Under the pieces are notes generated by a model. The model worked only from the letters and a program-made list of their open reading frames with translations, was not told the DNA's origin and did not search any database. Of a stretch of DNA of 48,043 nt, positions 15,055 through 25,614 are shown one piece after another; the stretch's first letter is position 1; the number at the start of each line of letters is the position of its first letter. This DNA is from Gemmatimonadota bacterium (GTDB lineage Bacteria; Gemmatimonadota; Gemmatimonadetes; Palauibacterales; Palauibacteraceae), in assembly GCA_020351855.1 (NCBI GenBank), contig CP070670.1, positions 681,158-729,200 of the forward strand, in the 5' to 3' direction. The position numbers and the translations under genes were made by a program.

Positions 15055-16401
15055 GTGAGCGAGCACACCGAGCTCGAACAGCAGGCGATCCGCCTCATGG
15101 AGTTGCTCAAGCGCGGCGACACCGATGCGCTGGAGGAGCTCGTGGGCAGGGTGCACGGCAGCGATCTGGCCGACATCCTGGAGGAGCTGGAGGAGACCGA
15201 GCGCCTCCGCGTCCTGTCCCTGCTCCCGCCAGCGGCTGCGGCGGAGACGCTCGTCGAGATGGAGGAGGTCGAGCACCCGGAGACGCTGCTGGCCAGCCTC
15301 CAGCCCGAGAAGATCGCGGAAGTCGTCGACGAGATGCCCGACGACGACGCGGCGGACCTGATCGGCGAGCTGGAGCCGGCGGAGCAGGCTCGCGTCCTCG
15401 CGTCGCTGGAGGATCCGGGCCCGATCGAGGATCTCCTCCACTATCCGGAGGACAGCGCGGGCGGGATCATGACCCGCGGCCTCGTCGCCGTGTCCTCCCA
15501 CCTCGCGGCGCGGGAGGCTCTGTCCGAGATCCGCCGTCAGGCTCGGGAGGTTCCGGAGTTCTATACGATCTTCGTGGTGGATCGTGGGCGCAGGTTGCAG
15601 GGCGTGATGAACCTGCAGAGCCTCGTGATGGCCGATCCCGAAGAGAGGATCTCCGAACTGATCGAGGAGCCGCCGGCCGTCGTGCCCGTGGAGATGGACC
15701 AGGAGGAGGTCGGCCGGATCCTGGCGCGGTACAACCTTCCGGCAATCGGTGTGGTGGATGCTCTGGGCCGGCTGGTGGGCCGCATCACATTCGATGACGT
15801 GATCGATGTGATGGAGGCCGAGACGACGGAGGACATCCTTCGCTTCGCCTCCGTCTCCGAGGAAGAGGAGGTTCGCGGTTCGACGGTGGACGCGGCGCGG
15901 AGCAGGCTGCCCTGGCTGATGCTCAGCCTCCTCACCACGGCGGCCGCGGCCTCGGTCGTGTACCTGTATCGCGAGACGGTGGAGCAGATCGTGATTCTCG
16001 CCGCGGTGATGCCGATGATCGCGGCGCTCGGCGGCAACGCCGGGACGCAGGCGCTCGCCGTCACCGTTCGGCGCATCGCGACCTCCGACGAGTCCTTCAT
16101 CGAGCGCTGGCAGGTCGTCGGGAAGGAGATGGTGGTCGGTCTCCTCAACGGGCTGATGATCGGTGTGGTGGCGGCCCTGGCAGGGATGCTGCTCCTCGGT
16201 GATCCGGCGTTCGGCCTCGTGGTGATGCTCGCCATGTGGGGCAACCTGATCGTGGCCTCCACGCTCGGCGGCTTCATTCCCATCTTCCTGGAGAGCATCG
16301 GCGTGGATCCGGCGCTCGCCTCCTCGGTCTTCGTCACCACGCTGACCGACATGGTGGGCTTCTTTCTCCTCCTCGCCCTCGCCTCCACGCTGCTGATGTA
16401 G
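15055..16401 (+). CDS. mgtE: Magnesium transporter MgtE
   Basis: Mg2+ channel/transporter with 448 residues. An N-terminal acidic helical (MgtE_N) domain spans about 1-125, two CBS domains about 130-255, a connecting helix, and five transmembrane helices from about 285 to the end. The pore signature is MPMIAALGGNAGTQALAV. In characterised MgtE, Mg2+ binding to the N and CBS domains closes the channel; the acidic residues needed are abundant here. It follows ybeY by 57 bases and precedes meaB by 17 bases. The GTG start has an adjacent AGAGGAG. Confidence 0.94.
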   Translation: MSEHTELEQQAIRLMELLKRGDTDALEELVGRVHGSDLADILEELEETERLRVLSLLPPAAAAETLVEMEEVEHPETLLASLQPEKIAEVVDEMPDDDAADLIGELEPAEQARVLASLEDPGPIEDLLHYPEDSAGGIMTRGLVAVSSHLAAREALSEIRRQAREVPEFYTIFVVDRGRRLQGVMNLQSLVMADPEERISELIEEPPAVVPVEMDQEEVGRILARYNLPAIGVVDALGRLVGRITFDDVIDVMEAETTEDILRFASVSEEEEVRGSTVDAARSRLPWLMLSLLTTAAAASVVYLYRETVEQIVILAAVMPMIAALGGNAGTQALAVTVRRIATSDESFIERWQVVGKEMVVGLLNGLMIGVVAALAGMLLLGDPAFGLVVMLAMWGNLIVASTLGGFIPIFLESIGVDPALASSVFVTTLTDMVGFFLLLALASTLLM

Positions 16402-16418
16402 GGGAGCGAGCCGGTACG

Positions 16419-17510
16419 ATGCGAGTGGATCGCGCGGTTGACCCGTTCGGCGGACGCTCTGGTCTCATCGAAGCCTTCCGCGCCGGCAGCGAGCGGGCCC
16501 TCGCGCGCGCGATCTCGATCGTGGAGGACCAGAGTGCAGGGTTTGAGGCACTGCTGGACGAGCTCCGGTCCGGCGTTGGCAGTGCGCGACGAATCGGCAT
16601 CACGGGTCCTCCGGGAGCGGGAAAATCGACCCTGGCGGCCCGCCTGGCCCGAAGACTTCGGAACGCTGGCCATCGCGTGGGGATCATCGCGGTGGATCCG
16701 ACCAGCCCGTTCACGGGCGGTGCCCTGCTAGGCGACCGCATCCGGATGGCGGAGCTTGCCGTGGAGCCGGGCATCTTCATGCGATCGATGGCCAGCCGGG
16801 GCTCGGCGGGAGGGCTCGCGACCGCCGCAACGGAGGCCGCGGACCTCATGGATACGTTCGGCTTCGACCGGGTGATCCTCGAGACGCTGGGAGTCGGGCA
16901 GTCCGAACTGGAGATCGCGGCGGCGGCCGACTCGACCGTCGTCGTTCTGGTGCCCGAATCGGGAGACGGCATCCAGGCCATGAAGGCCGGCCTGATGGAG
17001 GTAGCCGACCTGTTTTGCGTGAACAAGGCCGACCGACCCGGGGCGGCCCGCCTGGTGAAGGAGATCGAGGTGATGAAGGCCATACGGGCCGGATATGCCT
17101 TGCGCGGCGTCCCCCGTCACCATGCGCGGCTGACGTCCCCCGGCGAGCGTTCCGGATGGGCGGTGGAGGCGGGAGGGGGATCGGACGATGTTGAGCACCC
17201 GGGCGATCCGATAGCGTCTCCCTCGGTCTGGGATGTGCCCGTTCTCGAGACGGTCGCCACGGAGGGCCGGGGCGTAGCCGAACTGATGGCGAAGCTCGAC
17301 GACCACTTCCTCAGCCTGACGGCGACGGGCGAGCTGCAGGCCCGCCGGGAGCGGGCCCTGCTCGATCAGACCGTGCGCATTCTCATCCGCGGGGCCGAGA
17401 CGCGCGCACTCGCGGCATGGGAGCGGACGAAAGACGAATTTCTGGAGGACCTCCTGACCGGTCGGGTGAGCCCGTATGCGGTCGTCCGCCAGTTGAGCAC
17501 GCAGGAGTGA
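16419..17510 (+). CDS. meaB: MeaB/ArgK-type G-protein chaperone of a B12-dependent acyl-CoA mutase
   Basis: G3E-family GTPase that gates adenosylcobalamin transfer to, and repair of, acyl-CoA mutases. Walker A is GITGPPGAGKST, a following motif is AVDPTSPFTGGALLGDRIRM, the switch segment is ETLGVGQSE (Leu where Val is usual), and the base-specificity motif is VNKADRP. It has 363 residues with a C-terminal dimerisation arm. A variable stretch at about residues 235-265 (glycine-rich) is longer than in most relatives. ATG 16419 lies just after the mgtE stop. The mutase large subunit follows 173 bases later, so this is the dedicated chaperone. Confidence 0.92.
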   Translation: MRVDRAVDPFGGRSGLIEAFRAGSERALARAISIVEDQSAGFEALLDELRSGVGSARRIGITGPPGAGKSTLAARLARRLRNAGHRVGIIAVDPTSPFTGGALLGDRIRMAELAVEPGIFMRSMASRGSAGGLATAATEAADLMDTFGFDRVILETLGVGQSELEIAAAADSTVVVLVPESGDGIQAMKAGLMEVADLFCVNKADRPGAARLVKEIEVMKAIRAGYALRGVPRHHARLTSPGERSGWAVEAGGGSDDVEHPGDPIASPSVWDVPVLETVATEGRGVAELMAKLDDHFLSLTATGELQARRERALLDQTVRILIRGAETRALAAWERTKDEFLEDLLTGRVSPYAVVRQLSTQE

Positions 17511-17683
17511 GGCTCTCGCACGGGTGCTCCGCACGCCGTCCGTCCCGCCCCGCAGCAGGGATCGGCGAGCCGGAACGACGAGGAAGAGAGGCGGTAAGAA
17601 CCGTGCAGCGTAGAAGGTGCACCACGGGGCGCATCGTAGTGCGAGATCGGTGCAGGCGATGAGGCGAGCGGGAAACGAGCGCG

Positions 17684-19402
<1,719 letters not shown>

Positions 19403-19442
19403 CGTCGTTGCGGACGGACGGGCGGGTGCGAACCCGGCCGCT

Positions 19443-19700
19443 TCAGAGGTGGGCGCGGATCCGTTCGTAGCCCTTCTTCAGCTCACCCAGCAGGATCGAC
19501 ACCGCGGCCTTCACGTCGTCCGACGCTTCGTCCATCTCCTCGCCGGCGACCCTCAGCTTCCCCCTCAGCCGATCCCACTTCTCCTCCAGCTCATCCCACT
19601 CATCCCGCGCCTCCGCCTTCGCCAGATGGGCTCTGACCCTCAGCTCGTCTCTCTGTTGCTCCAGCTTCGCCATCAACTCCTTCAGGTCGCTCCGATCCAA
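19443..19700 (-). CDS. Small charged coiled-coil protein
   Basis: A soluble, highly charged helical protein of 85 residues, predicted to be one long coiled coil (KLEQQRDELRVRAHLAKAEA, DEWDELEEKWDRLRGKLRV). It resembles the Sll1863-type stress-response family, but I cannot confirm that by eye. The start is TTG 19700, supported by AAGGAG at 19714-19709 with an 8-base gap. An ATG at 19673 also has AAGGAG but only three bases away. It lies 35 bases downstream of the AI-2E-type permease gene, likely in the same transcript, and converges on the mutase gene. Confidence 0.7.
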   Translation of the reverse strand: MDRSDLKELMAKLEQQRDELRVRAHLAKAEARDEWDELEEKWDRLRGKLRVAGEEMDEASDDVKAAVSILLGELKKGYERIRAHL

Positions 19701-19708
19701 GCCGCGCG

Positions 19709-19714
19709 CTCCTT
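19709..19714 (-). promoter_or_regulatory. Ribosome-binding site deciding a TTG start
   Basis: AAGGAG (minus strand) lies eight bases before TTG 19700. It is the best-spaced Shine-Dalgarno sequence for the small coiled-coil gene and favours the TTG over ATG 19673. Confidence 0.6.
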
Positions 19715-19735
19715 TCTCTCTGGTTGAAGGTTTGT

Positions 19736-20818
19736 TCAGGGCGCCTCTGAGGGTGCTATCTCCCGCACGGGTCTTTCCGGCCCGAGGAGCACGGCGATCC
19801 AGCGAGTGTTCTTCTGCAGGCCGAGGGCGATCTTCAGAATGACCGTTAGCGGGACGGAGAGCAGCATGCCCACCGGGCCGAGCACCCATCCCCAGAAGAT
19901 CAGGGAGAGAAAGACGACCAGGGTGGAGAGCCCGACTCCGCGTCCCATCACGCGGGGCTCGATGAGGTTCCCCATCAGGGTGTTGACCACGACGTAGCCG
20001 AGGGCTGCCGCCACGCCGGTTCCGGGGCCGAGCTGCAGATAGGCAAACAGCACGGCCGGTATCGCCGCGATCCAGGAGCCGATCGTGGGAACGTAATTGA
20101 GCAGGAAGGCCAGGAGCCCCCAGAGAAGCGGATAGTCGACCCCGAGGATCGCGAGCCATGCCGCGACCAGCGCGCCCGTGGCAAGGCTGATGAGCGTCTT
20201 GATGCCGAGGTAGCGCCTGACATCCTCTGCGAGCTGCAGAAAGGCGCCGTGTGCGGATGTGGCTTCCGCTTCCCCGAACGCGGCCTGCATCTTGGCGGGG
20301 AAACTGTACATCTCGATCAGGATGAAGATCACCGTGATGAGGATGAGCACGATATTCGTGAGGACGTCGCGCAGTGCCGTGAACGTGGTCCCGACGACCT
20401 GCAGGATCTTTCCCATCTCGAAGTAGGCGAGGATGAAGTCTCGGGAGACCTCCACGCCGCGTTCCTCGAGCCAGTTGAGGAGCACCAAGAGCTCGGTCTC
20501 GAGCCTTGCTTGGTACAGTGGGAGGCTGCGGGTGAAGTCGATGATGGAGGTGCCGAGCAGGGTTCCGATCCCGGACCCGAAGGCCAGGAGGCCAAGAACC
20601 ACGAGGGTCACGGCGAGCCAGCGTGGCAGCCCGATCTTCTGCAGCCCACTTACCGGGGCCGAGCAGAGGATCGCGAGGAAGACGGCGAGAAAGAAAGGCA
20701 CCAGGATTCCCGCTGCCGCACGCATCCCGGTGACGACCACCACGAACGCCGCCGCGCTGAGCAGCAGACCGAGGCGCCGTGGTCGTCCACCCTCCCCGTA
20801 GGTTCCGAACTTGGCCAT
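19736..20818 (-). CDS. AI-2E family transporter (YdiK/TqsA-like permease)
   Basis: Polytopic membrane protein with about seven to eight helices, 360 residues from ATG 20818 (MAKFGTYGEGG); an in-frame ATG at 20857 is also possible and neither has a clear ribosome-binding site. Family features are the N-terminal hairpin (ILVPFFLAVFLAILCSAPV), a long amphipathic middle region (residues ~110-180), and the C-terminal signature NYVPTIGSWIAAIPAV and GNLIEPRVMGRGVGLSTLVV. Members export small molecules or act as Na+/H+ antiporters; the substrate cannot be predicted. Together with the coiled-coil gene it interrupts the two mutase subunit genes on the opposite strand. Confidence 0.88.
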   Translation of the reverse strand: MAKFGTYGEGGRPRRLGLLLSAAAFVVVVTGMRAAAGILVPFFLAVFLAILCSAPVSGLQKIGLPRWLAVTLVVLGLLAFGSGIGTLLGTSIIDFTRSLPLYQARLETELLVLLNWLEERGVEVSRDFILAYFEMGKILQVVGTTFTALRDVLTNIVLILITVIFILIEMYSFPAKMQAAFGEAEATSAHGAFLQLAEDVRRYLGIKTLISLATGALVAAWLAILGVDYPLLWGLLAFLLNYVPTIGSWIAAIPAVLFAYLQLGPGTGVAAALGYVVVNTLMGNLIEPRVMGRGVGLSTLVVFLSLIFWGWVLGPVGMLLSVPLTVILKIALGLQKNTRWIAVLLGPERPVREIAPSEAP

Positions 20819-20871
20819 GTGTGGGCAAGATAGTCGCTTGCCACCCCTCGTGGCCACCGGAGCGATGCGCG

Positions 20872-20901
20872 TTGCAGCCCTCCACCGGGCACCGGTAAGT
20901 T
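20872..20901 (+). promoter_or_regulatory. Possible promoter upstream of the B12-subunit gene
   Basis: TTGCAG at 20872-20877, an 18-base spacer and TAAGTT at 20896-20901 point toward the mutase small subunit. Because the large-subunit gene is separated from it by two opposite-strand genes, the small subunit needs its own promoter, and this is the best match in the divergent spacer. Confidence 0.4.
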
Positions 20902-20994
20902 GCCATCCCGGCCAACGCGAAGGTGGGTCCGGGGGCTGCGCGCGCCGGAAGAGCGGCGGCGGAGCGGAAGTCGGCGAATTCGGGCGCCGCGGAG

Positions 20995-21426
20995 ATGATG
21001 GAACGACGAATCAGGGTTCTGGTGGCCAAGCCCGGCCTGGACGGACACGACAGGGGCGCCAAGGTCATCGCTGCTGCGCTGCGTGATGCGGGCATGGAAG
21101 TCATCTACACGGGCCTGCATCAGACTCCCGAGATGATCGCGAGCACGGCGCTGCAGGAGGACGTGGACGTGGTCGCGCTCTCCATCCTTTCCGGGGCTCA
21201 CATGACGCTGTTTCCACGCGTGAAGCGACTGCTCGAGGAACAGGGGATGGGCGACGTGCTCGTCACGGGAGGGGGGATCATCCCCGTGGAGGATGCGGAG
21301 GAGCTCAGGGCCATCGGCATCGGCCGTCTGTTCACTCCGGGCACGACGACCGAGCAGGCGGTGGATTACATCCGCTCGTGGGTGGAGGCGCGGGACGCCG
21401 CCGGCAGCGCGCGGGAGGCAGAGTGA
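20995..21426 (+). CDS. B12-binding small subunit of the acyl-CoA mutase
   Basis: Cobalamin-binding Rossmann-like subunit that supplies the lower axial histidine. The DxHxxG motif is LDGHDRGAK (His18 from ATG 20995), followed by [14 protein letters not shown] (the SxL motif) and [15 protein letters not shown] (the GG motif), in the usual order. The 143-residue length fits stand-alone IcmB-type subunits. The start is uncertain: ATG 20995 and ATG 20998 are adjacent, and an upstream in-frame GTG at 20923 would add 24 residues. It overlaps the carboxyltransferase start by four bases (GTGA), tying the mutase to the downstream acyl-CoA genes. Confidence 0.9.
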   Translation: MMERRIRVLVAKPGLDGHDRGAKVIAAALRDAGMEVIYTGLHQTPEMIASTALQEDVDVVALSILSGAHMTLFPRVKRLLEEQGMGDVLVTGGGIIPVEDAEELRAIGIGRLFTPGTTTEQAVDYIRSWVEARDAAGSAREAE

Positions 21427-23036
21427 CCACGACTGCGGAATCACGCCTCGGCCAGCTGGCGGCCGACCTCCGGACGCTGGAAGACCGACTCCGGCAGGGC
21501 GGGGGGGAGAGGAAGATCGAGCGGCAACATGGTCAGGGAAAGCTGACCGCGCGGGAGCGTCTCGAGATCCTGCTGGACCCGGGAGGCGGGTTTCTGGAGA
21601 TCGGCCTCCTCGTCGCCTACGACCAGTACGAGGGGCGGGCGCCGGCGGCGGGAGTGCTCACCGGCGTCGGTGAAGTCGGGGGGCGCGAGGTGGTGATCGT
21701 GGCCAACGACGCCACCGTGAAGGCCGGAAGCTGGTGGCCCGAGACGATCACGAAAATGCTCCGGGCGCAGGAGATCGCGATGCGCTGCCGCATCCCGATC
21801 ATCTACCTCGTCGATTCCGCCGGCGTGAACCTGCCGTACCAGGGCGGCGTCTTCCCGGGCAAGTACGGCGCCAGCCGGATCTTCTACTACAACTCGATCA
21901 TGCGGCACTACCTGAAAGTGCCGCAGCTCTCGGCCGTCATGGGACCGTGCATCGCGGGCGGCGCCTATCTCCCTGCGCTCTCGGACGTGATCATCATGGT
22001 CGACGGGACGAGCTTCATGGGCCTGGGGGGGCCGAACCTCGTGAAGGGAGCAACCGGTCAGGAGGTCGAGGCCGAGGAGCTGGGCGGGGCGTCCACCCAC
22101 ACCCGGATCAGCGGGGTCGCGCACTACAAAGCGAAGAACGACGAAGAGTGCATCGCTCGGCTGAGAGAGCTCGTGGCCGAACTGCCGCGCTCGGACAGGC
22201 CGGAACCGCAGGAACCCCCGCAAGAGCCGCAGCGCCGTCCCGAGGACGCCTACGCCATCATGCCGGGCGACCACCGACAGCCGTACGACATGGAAGCGCT
22301 TCTTTCCACGATTCTCGATGCCGGGCGGTGGGATGAGTTCCAGGCCGAGTACGCACCGGAGCTCATGACGACGGTGGCCCGGCTGGAGGGACGGCCTGTG
22401 GGCGTGCTCGCGAACCGCCGGGGCATGTACCGCGGCGTCGCGGGTGGCGCTCCCAAGTTCGGAGGGATCGTCTACACGGAAACCGCCGAGAAGACCGCCT
22501 ACTTCATGGAGGTGTGTGACCGACACCATATACCGCTGCTGTTCGTTCAGGATGTGAGCGGATTCATGGTGGGGAGGGAGGCGGAGCATTCTGGCATCAT
22601 CCGTGCCGGGGCGCAGATGGTCGAGGCGATGGCCACGGCGCGGGTACCGAAGATCGTGCTCACGGTGAATCACGCCAGCGGTGCCGGCTACTACGCGATG
22701 GCCGGCCAGGGCTTCGATCCCGACTTTATCTTCACCTGGCCCACGGGCCGCATGGGGGTGATGGAGGGAGAGTCGGCGGTGCGGGCGATCTACGGACCGA
22801 AACTGGATGCAGCGGAGCAGGGAGAGGGATTGGACCCGGATACGGAGCTGCAGATCGAGCAAACGCGCGAGGAGTACGAGCGGCAGCTCGACGCCCGCTA
22901 CGCGGCCGCCCGAGGCTATGTGGATGCGATCATCCTGCCGGAGGACACACGGCCCGTGTTGGACCTCGCGCTGCGCTCGGCGCTGAACAATCCGGCGCCG
23001 CATATCGGGGCGTTCACCCTGCCGGACGATGCCTGA
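21423..23036 (+). CDS. Acyl-CoA carboxylase beta subunit (carboxyltransferase, MCC/GCC-like)
   Basis: Carboxyltransferase that moves CO2 from biotin to an acyl-CoA. It is 537 residues long with two crotonase-fold halves. The segment [20 protein letters not shown] and [20 protein letters not shown] resemble methylcrotonyl- and geranyl-CoA carboxylase beta subunits more than propionyl-CoA carboxylase. The second half has [20 protein letters not shown]. No biotin carboxylase or biotin carrier is encoded in the window, so the alpha partner must lie elsewhere. The GTG start overlaps the B12-subunit stop, and the 3' end overlaps the AtuA gene by eight bases. Substrate is unproven; the AtuA neighbour points to a branched or isoprenoid acyl-CoA. 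Confidence 0.88.
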   Translation: MTTTAESRLGQLAADLRTLEDRLRQGGGERKIERQHGQGKLTARERLEILLDPGGGFLEIGLLVAYDQYEGRAPAAGVLTGVGEVGGREVVIVANDATVKAGSWWPETITKMLRAQEIAMRCRIPIIYLVDSAGVNLPYQGGVFPGKYGASRIFYYNSIMRHYLKVPQLSAVMGPCIAGGAYLPALSDVIIMVDGTSFMGLGGPNLVKGATGQEVEAEELGGASTHTRISGVAHYKAKNDEECIARLRELVAELPRSDRPEPQEPPQEPQRRPEDAYAIMPGDHRQPYDMEALLSTILDAGRWDEFQAEYAPELMTTVARLEGRPVGVLANRRGMYRGVAGGAPKFGGIVYTETAEKTAYFMEVCDRHHIPLLFVQDVSGFMVGREAEHSGIIRAGAQMVEAMATARVPKIVLTVNHASGAGYYAMAGQGFDPDFIFTWPTGRMGVMEGESAVRAIYGPKLDAAEQGEGLDPDTELQIEQTREEYERQLDARYAAARGYVDAIILPEDTRPVLDLALRSALNNPAPHIGAFTLPDDA

Positions 23037-24402
23037 CAAGACGGTCCGCGTCGCCTCCGGGCAGGGATTCTGGGGAGACTGGCAGGAAGCACCCAAGCTC
23101 CAGGTTCGCCGCGGCCCGATCGACTACGTGATGCTCGACTACCTGGCCGAGATCACGATGTCCATCCTGGAGAAGCAGCGGGAGCGGGATCCGAGGGCGG
23201 GTTACGCGCGCGACTTCGTCGACCTGGTGATCGACCTCGCCCCCGATCTCGTGGCGCGGGGCGTGCGGGTGGTGAGCAACGCGGGCGGAGTGAACCCCGA
23301 GTCCTGCCGCGACCTGCTGGTCGAGCGACTCGCGGACGTGGAGACACAGCGGCCGGTGCGCATCGCGATCGTCCGCGGAGACGACCTCATGGCGCGCCTG
23401 GATGACCTGTTGGCGGCGGGCCACGAATTGCGGAACATGGAGACGGGTGAGCCGCTGGAGGCCGTTCGGGAGAGGGTCACCGCAGCAAACGCCTACATGG
23501 GAGCCGGTCCCATCCTCCGGGCCCTACGACAGGCCGCGGATGTGGTGGTGACCGGGCGCTCGACCGACACGGCGCTCACCTATGCGCCGCTGATCCACGA
23601 ATTCGGATGGGCGCCGGATGACTGGGACCGGATCGCAGCGGGCGTCGTCGCCGGTCACATTAACGAGTGCGGGGCTCAGGCGTCCGGCGGGAACACCCTG
23701 TTCCGGTGGAGGGAGGTGGACCTCATCGAGCCGGGTTATCCCATCATCGAGGCCTCCGCCGACGGAGCGTTCGTGGTCACCAAGCACCCATCCCTGGGCG
23801 GGCGGGTGAACTGGGCCAGCGTCACCGAGCAGCTGGTCTACGAGATGGGCGATCCGACCGAGTACATCACACCCGACTGCGTGGCCGATTTCTCGACGAT
23901 CCGACTGGAGGACCTGGGGGCTGACCGCGTGCGCGTGACCGGAGTGCGGGGCCGGCCGCGGCCGGGCAGTCTGAAGGTGTCGATCGCGTATCGAGCCGGA
24001 TACAAGGCCACCGGAAGCCTCACCTACGCCTACCCCGACGCGTACGAGAAGGCGGCGCTGGCGGATCGGGTGCTGCGTGGCCGCCTGGAGCGTCTCGGTC
24101 TGCGCTTCGAGGAGATTCGCACAGAATACGTCGGCGCGGGGGCCTGCCACGGGCCGCTCGCCGGCCCGCCCGATCCCGAGCTTCCGGAGGTCGGCCTGCT
24201 CATCAGCGTCCGTGGGGAGTCTCGGGCCGATGTCGAGCGCTTCACGCGGGAACTGGCGCCACTGATCCTGGCCGGCCCACCGACCGTCACGGGCTTTGCC
24301 GCGGGGCGGCCGAAGATTCACGAGGTCATGGCGTACTGGCCGGCCCTGATCGATCGGGCTGTCGTGGAAGAAGTGGTCGAGGTGGAGGTGACGGAGGCAT
24401 GA
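23029..24402 (+). CDS. AtuA-family protein, N-terminal DUF1446 domain
   Basis: A 457-residue protein of the DUF1446/AtuA family, found in acyclic terpene (citronellol/geraniol) and branched acyl-CoA catabolic clusters; its biochemical role is not established. Visible conserved patches are RVASGQGFWGDW, VRVVSNAGGVNPESC, VVTGRSTDTALTYAPLIHEF, GHINECGAQASGGN and NWASVTEQLVYEMGDP. In Pseudomonas AtuA a ferredoxin-like C-terminal domain is fused. Here that domain is the next gene, overlapping by four bases (ATGA). The gene itself overlaps the carboxyltransferase stop by eight bases. Confidence 0.85.
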   Translation: MPDKTVRVASGQGFWGDWQEAPKLQVRRGPIDYVMLDYLAEITMSILEKQRERDPRAGYARDFVDLVIDLAPDLVARGVRVVSNAGGVNPESCRDLLVERLADVETQRPVRIAIVRGDDLMARLDDLLAAGHELRNMETGEPLEAVRERVTAANAYMGAGPILRALRQAADVVVTGRSTDTALTYAPLIHEFGWAPDDWDRIAAGVVAGHINECGAQASGGNTLFRWREVDLIEPGYPIIEASADGAFVVTKHPSLGGRVNWASVTEQLVYEMGDPTEYITPDCVADFSTIRLEDLGADRVRVTGVRGRPRPGSLKVSIAYRAGYKATGSLTYAYPDAYEKAALADRVLRGRLERLGLRFEEIRTEYVGAGACHGPLAGPPDPELPEVGLLISVRGESRADVERFTRELAPLILAGPPTVTGFAAGRPKIHEVMAYWPALIDRAVVEEVVEVEVTEA

Positions 24403-24764
24403 GGGTCCCCCTGTGGCGCGTGGCATTCGCCCGATCGGGCGACAAGGGCGATACCGCGAACGTCGGGCTGATCGCGTACACCGATGCGATCTATACCGTT
24501 CTGAAACAATCTGTTACAGCTGATACGGTAAGAAACCACTTCAAAGGAATATGCCTGGGCGAAGTGGATCGGTACGAGCTTCCCAACCTGCGGGCCCTCA
24601 ACTTCCTGCTCCACGAGTCCTTGGGTGGGGGGGGAACCGTGTCGCTCATGCTGGACGCCCAGGGGAAGACGTTCAGCGCGGCGCTGCTGCGCATGGAGGT
24701 GGAAGTGCCCGAGGCGTTGGTCCGCGAGGCGGACGAGGTCTCCGGCTGGTCTGAACGGGCATGA
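24399..24764 (+). CDS. AtuA C-terminal ferredoxin-like-fold protein
   Basis: This 121-residue protein corresponds to the C-terminal domain of fused AtuA proteins. The hallmark is FARSGDKGDTANVGLIAY near the N-terminus, followed by VDRYELPNLRALNFLLHESL. The ATG overlaps the stop of the DUF1446 gene (ATGA), so the two chains are made together and probably assemble. The split is not a frameshift artefact: both pieces have their own start and stop in a coupled arrangement. The internal stretch around 24500-24550 is less GC-rich than its surroundings. Confidence 0.82.
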   Translation: MRVPLWRVAFARSGDKGDTANVGLIAYTDAIYTVLKQSVTADTVRNHFKGICLGEVDRYELPNLRALNFLLHESLGGGGTVSLMLDAQGKTFSAALLRMEVEVPEALVREADEVSGWSERA

Positions 24765-24786
24765 TCCACGAGCGGTGTGAGGGGCC

Positions 24787-25551
24787 ATGGGCTACGACCA
24801 TCTGCTGATCCACGTGAGCGAGAGCGGCGTCAACCGCATCTCGCTCAACCGTCCGGCGCAGCGCAACGCCCTCAACGCGTCGCTCGTCGCCGAGCTGAAG
24901 GATGCGCTCGCGCTGGCCGATGCGGATGATCGCGTCCGCGTCGTCCTGATCACCGGCGAAGGACCCGATTTCTGCGCCGGCGCTGATCTGCGCGAGATCC
25001 AGGAGTCCATCGAGGCGGGCGTGCTGGAAAGCCTGGGAGATGCCCATGCCTTGGGCGATCTCTTCCTTCTGATGCGAAGGCTCGGGAAGCCGGTGATCGC
25101 GGCCGTGCAGGGAAGGGCCCTGGCCGGAGGGTGCGGCCTCGCCAGCGCGTGCGATCTGGTCGTGGCGGCGTCTGATGCCCGGTTCGGCTATCCGGAAGTG
25201 CGGCTGGGCTTCGTGCCCGCGATGGTCATGGCGATCCTGCGTCGCGCCGTCGGAGAGAAGCGGGCGTTCGAGCTCGTGGCCCTCGGCGATCAGATCGACG
25301 CCCTGACCGCCCGGGAGTACGGTCTCGTCAGCCGGGTCTTCCCCTCTGAGGAGTTCCCGGCGCACGCGGAGGAGTTCGCCGTTCGCCTCGCCGGACACAG
25401 CCGCTCGGCGCTGGCGATCTCCAAGGGACTGCTCTACCAGATCGACGGCATGGGATTCGAAGCCGCGGTGCGAACGGGAGCCGAGGTGAACGCGCTGGCA
25501 CGGCTCACGCCGGACTGCCGGGAGGGCATCCGGCGCTTCCTGGAGCGATGA
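24787..25551 (+). CDS. Enoyl-CoA hydratase, LiuC/AtuE-like (methylglutaconyl-CoA type)
   Basis: Crotonase-fold hydratase of 254 residues. The oxyanion-hole segments are CAGADLREI and ALAGGCGLASACD. The first catalytic Glu of classical crotonases is replaced by Gly117 (GGCGL), while the second is kept as Glu137 (FGYPEVRLGFVPA). The Gly form with an EVRLGFVPA segment is what LiuC/AtuE-type hydratases of leucine and terpene catabolism show. With the carboxyltransferase and AtuA pair directly upstream, a 3-methylglutaconyl-CoA-like substrate is likely. The ATG is preceded by GAGGGG. Confidence 0.8.
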   Translation: MGYDHLLIHVSESGVNRISLNRPAQRNALNASLVAELKDALALADADDRVRVVLITGEGPDFCAGADLREIQESIEAGVLESLGDAHALGDLFLLMRRLGKPVIAAVQGRALAGGCGLASACDLVVAASDARFGYPEVRLGFVPAMVMAILRRAVGEKRAFELVALGDQIDALTAREYGLVSRVFPSEEFPAHAEEFAVRLAGHSRSALAISKGLLYQIDGMGFEAAVRTGAEVNALARLTPDCREGIRRFLER

Positions 25552-25578
25552 TCCAAGCCGCAAAGCCGGCCCGCGCCG

Positions 25579-25614
25579 CAGCGGCGGCCCACGGCGCAAC
25601 GGCGGCCCGCGGCG
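25579..25614 (+). repeat. 18-bp tandem repeat, two copies
   Basis: Two adjacent 18-base units (25579-25596 and 25597-25614) share GGCGGCCC and differ at two positions. They fill the spacer between the hydratase and the following membrane-protein gene, in a stretch made almost wholly of G and C. Confidence 0.55.

Noticed and set aside
19443..21104. A single 550-codon leftward frame covering the coiled-coil gene, the permease and part of the B12 subunit gene
   Set aside because: Only its last 85 codons make a plausible protein; the rest runs in a wrong frame through the permease. I kept the 85-residue gene from TTG 19700.
23029..24764. The two AtuA parts as a frameshifted single gene
   Set aside because: The junction is a clean ATGA overlap with full domains on both sides; the overlap style is the same as at other gene pairs here, so a natural split is more likely.
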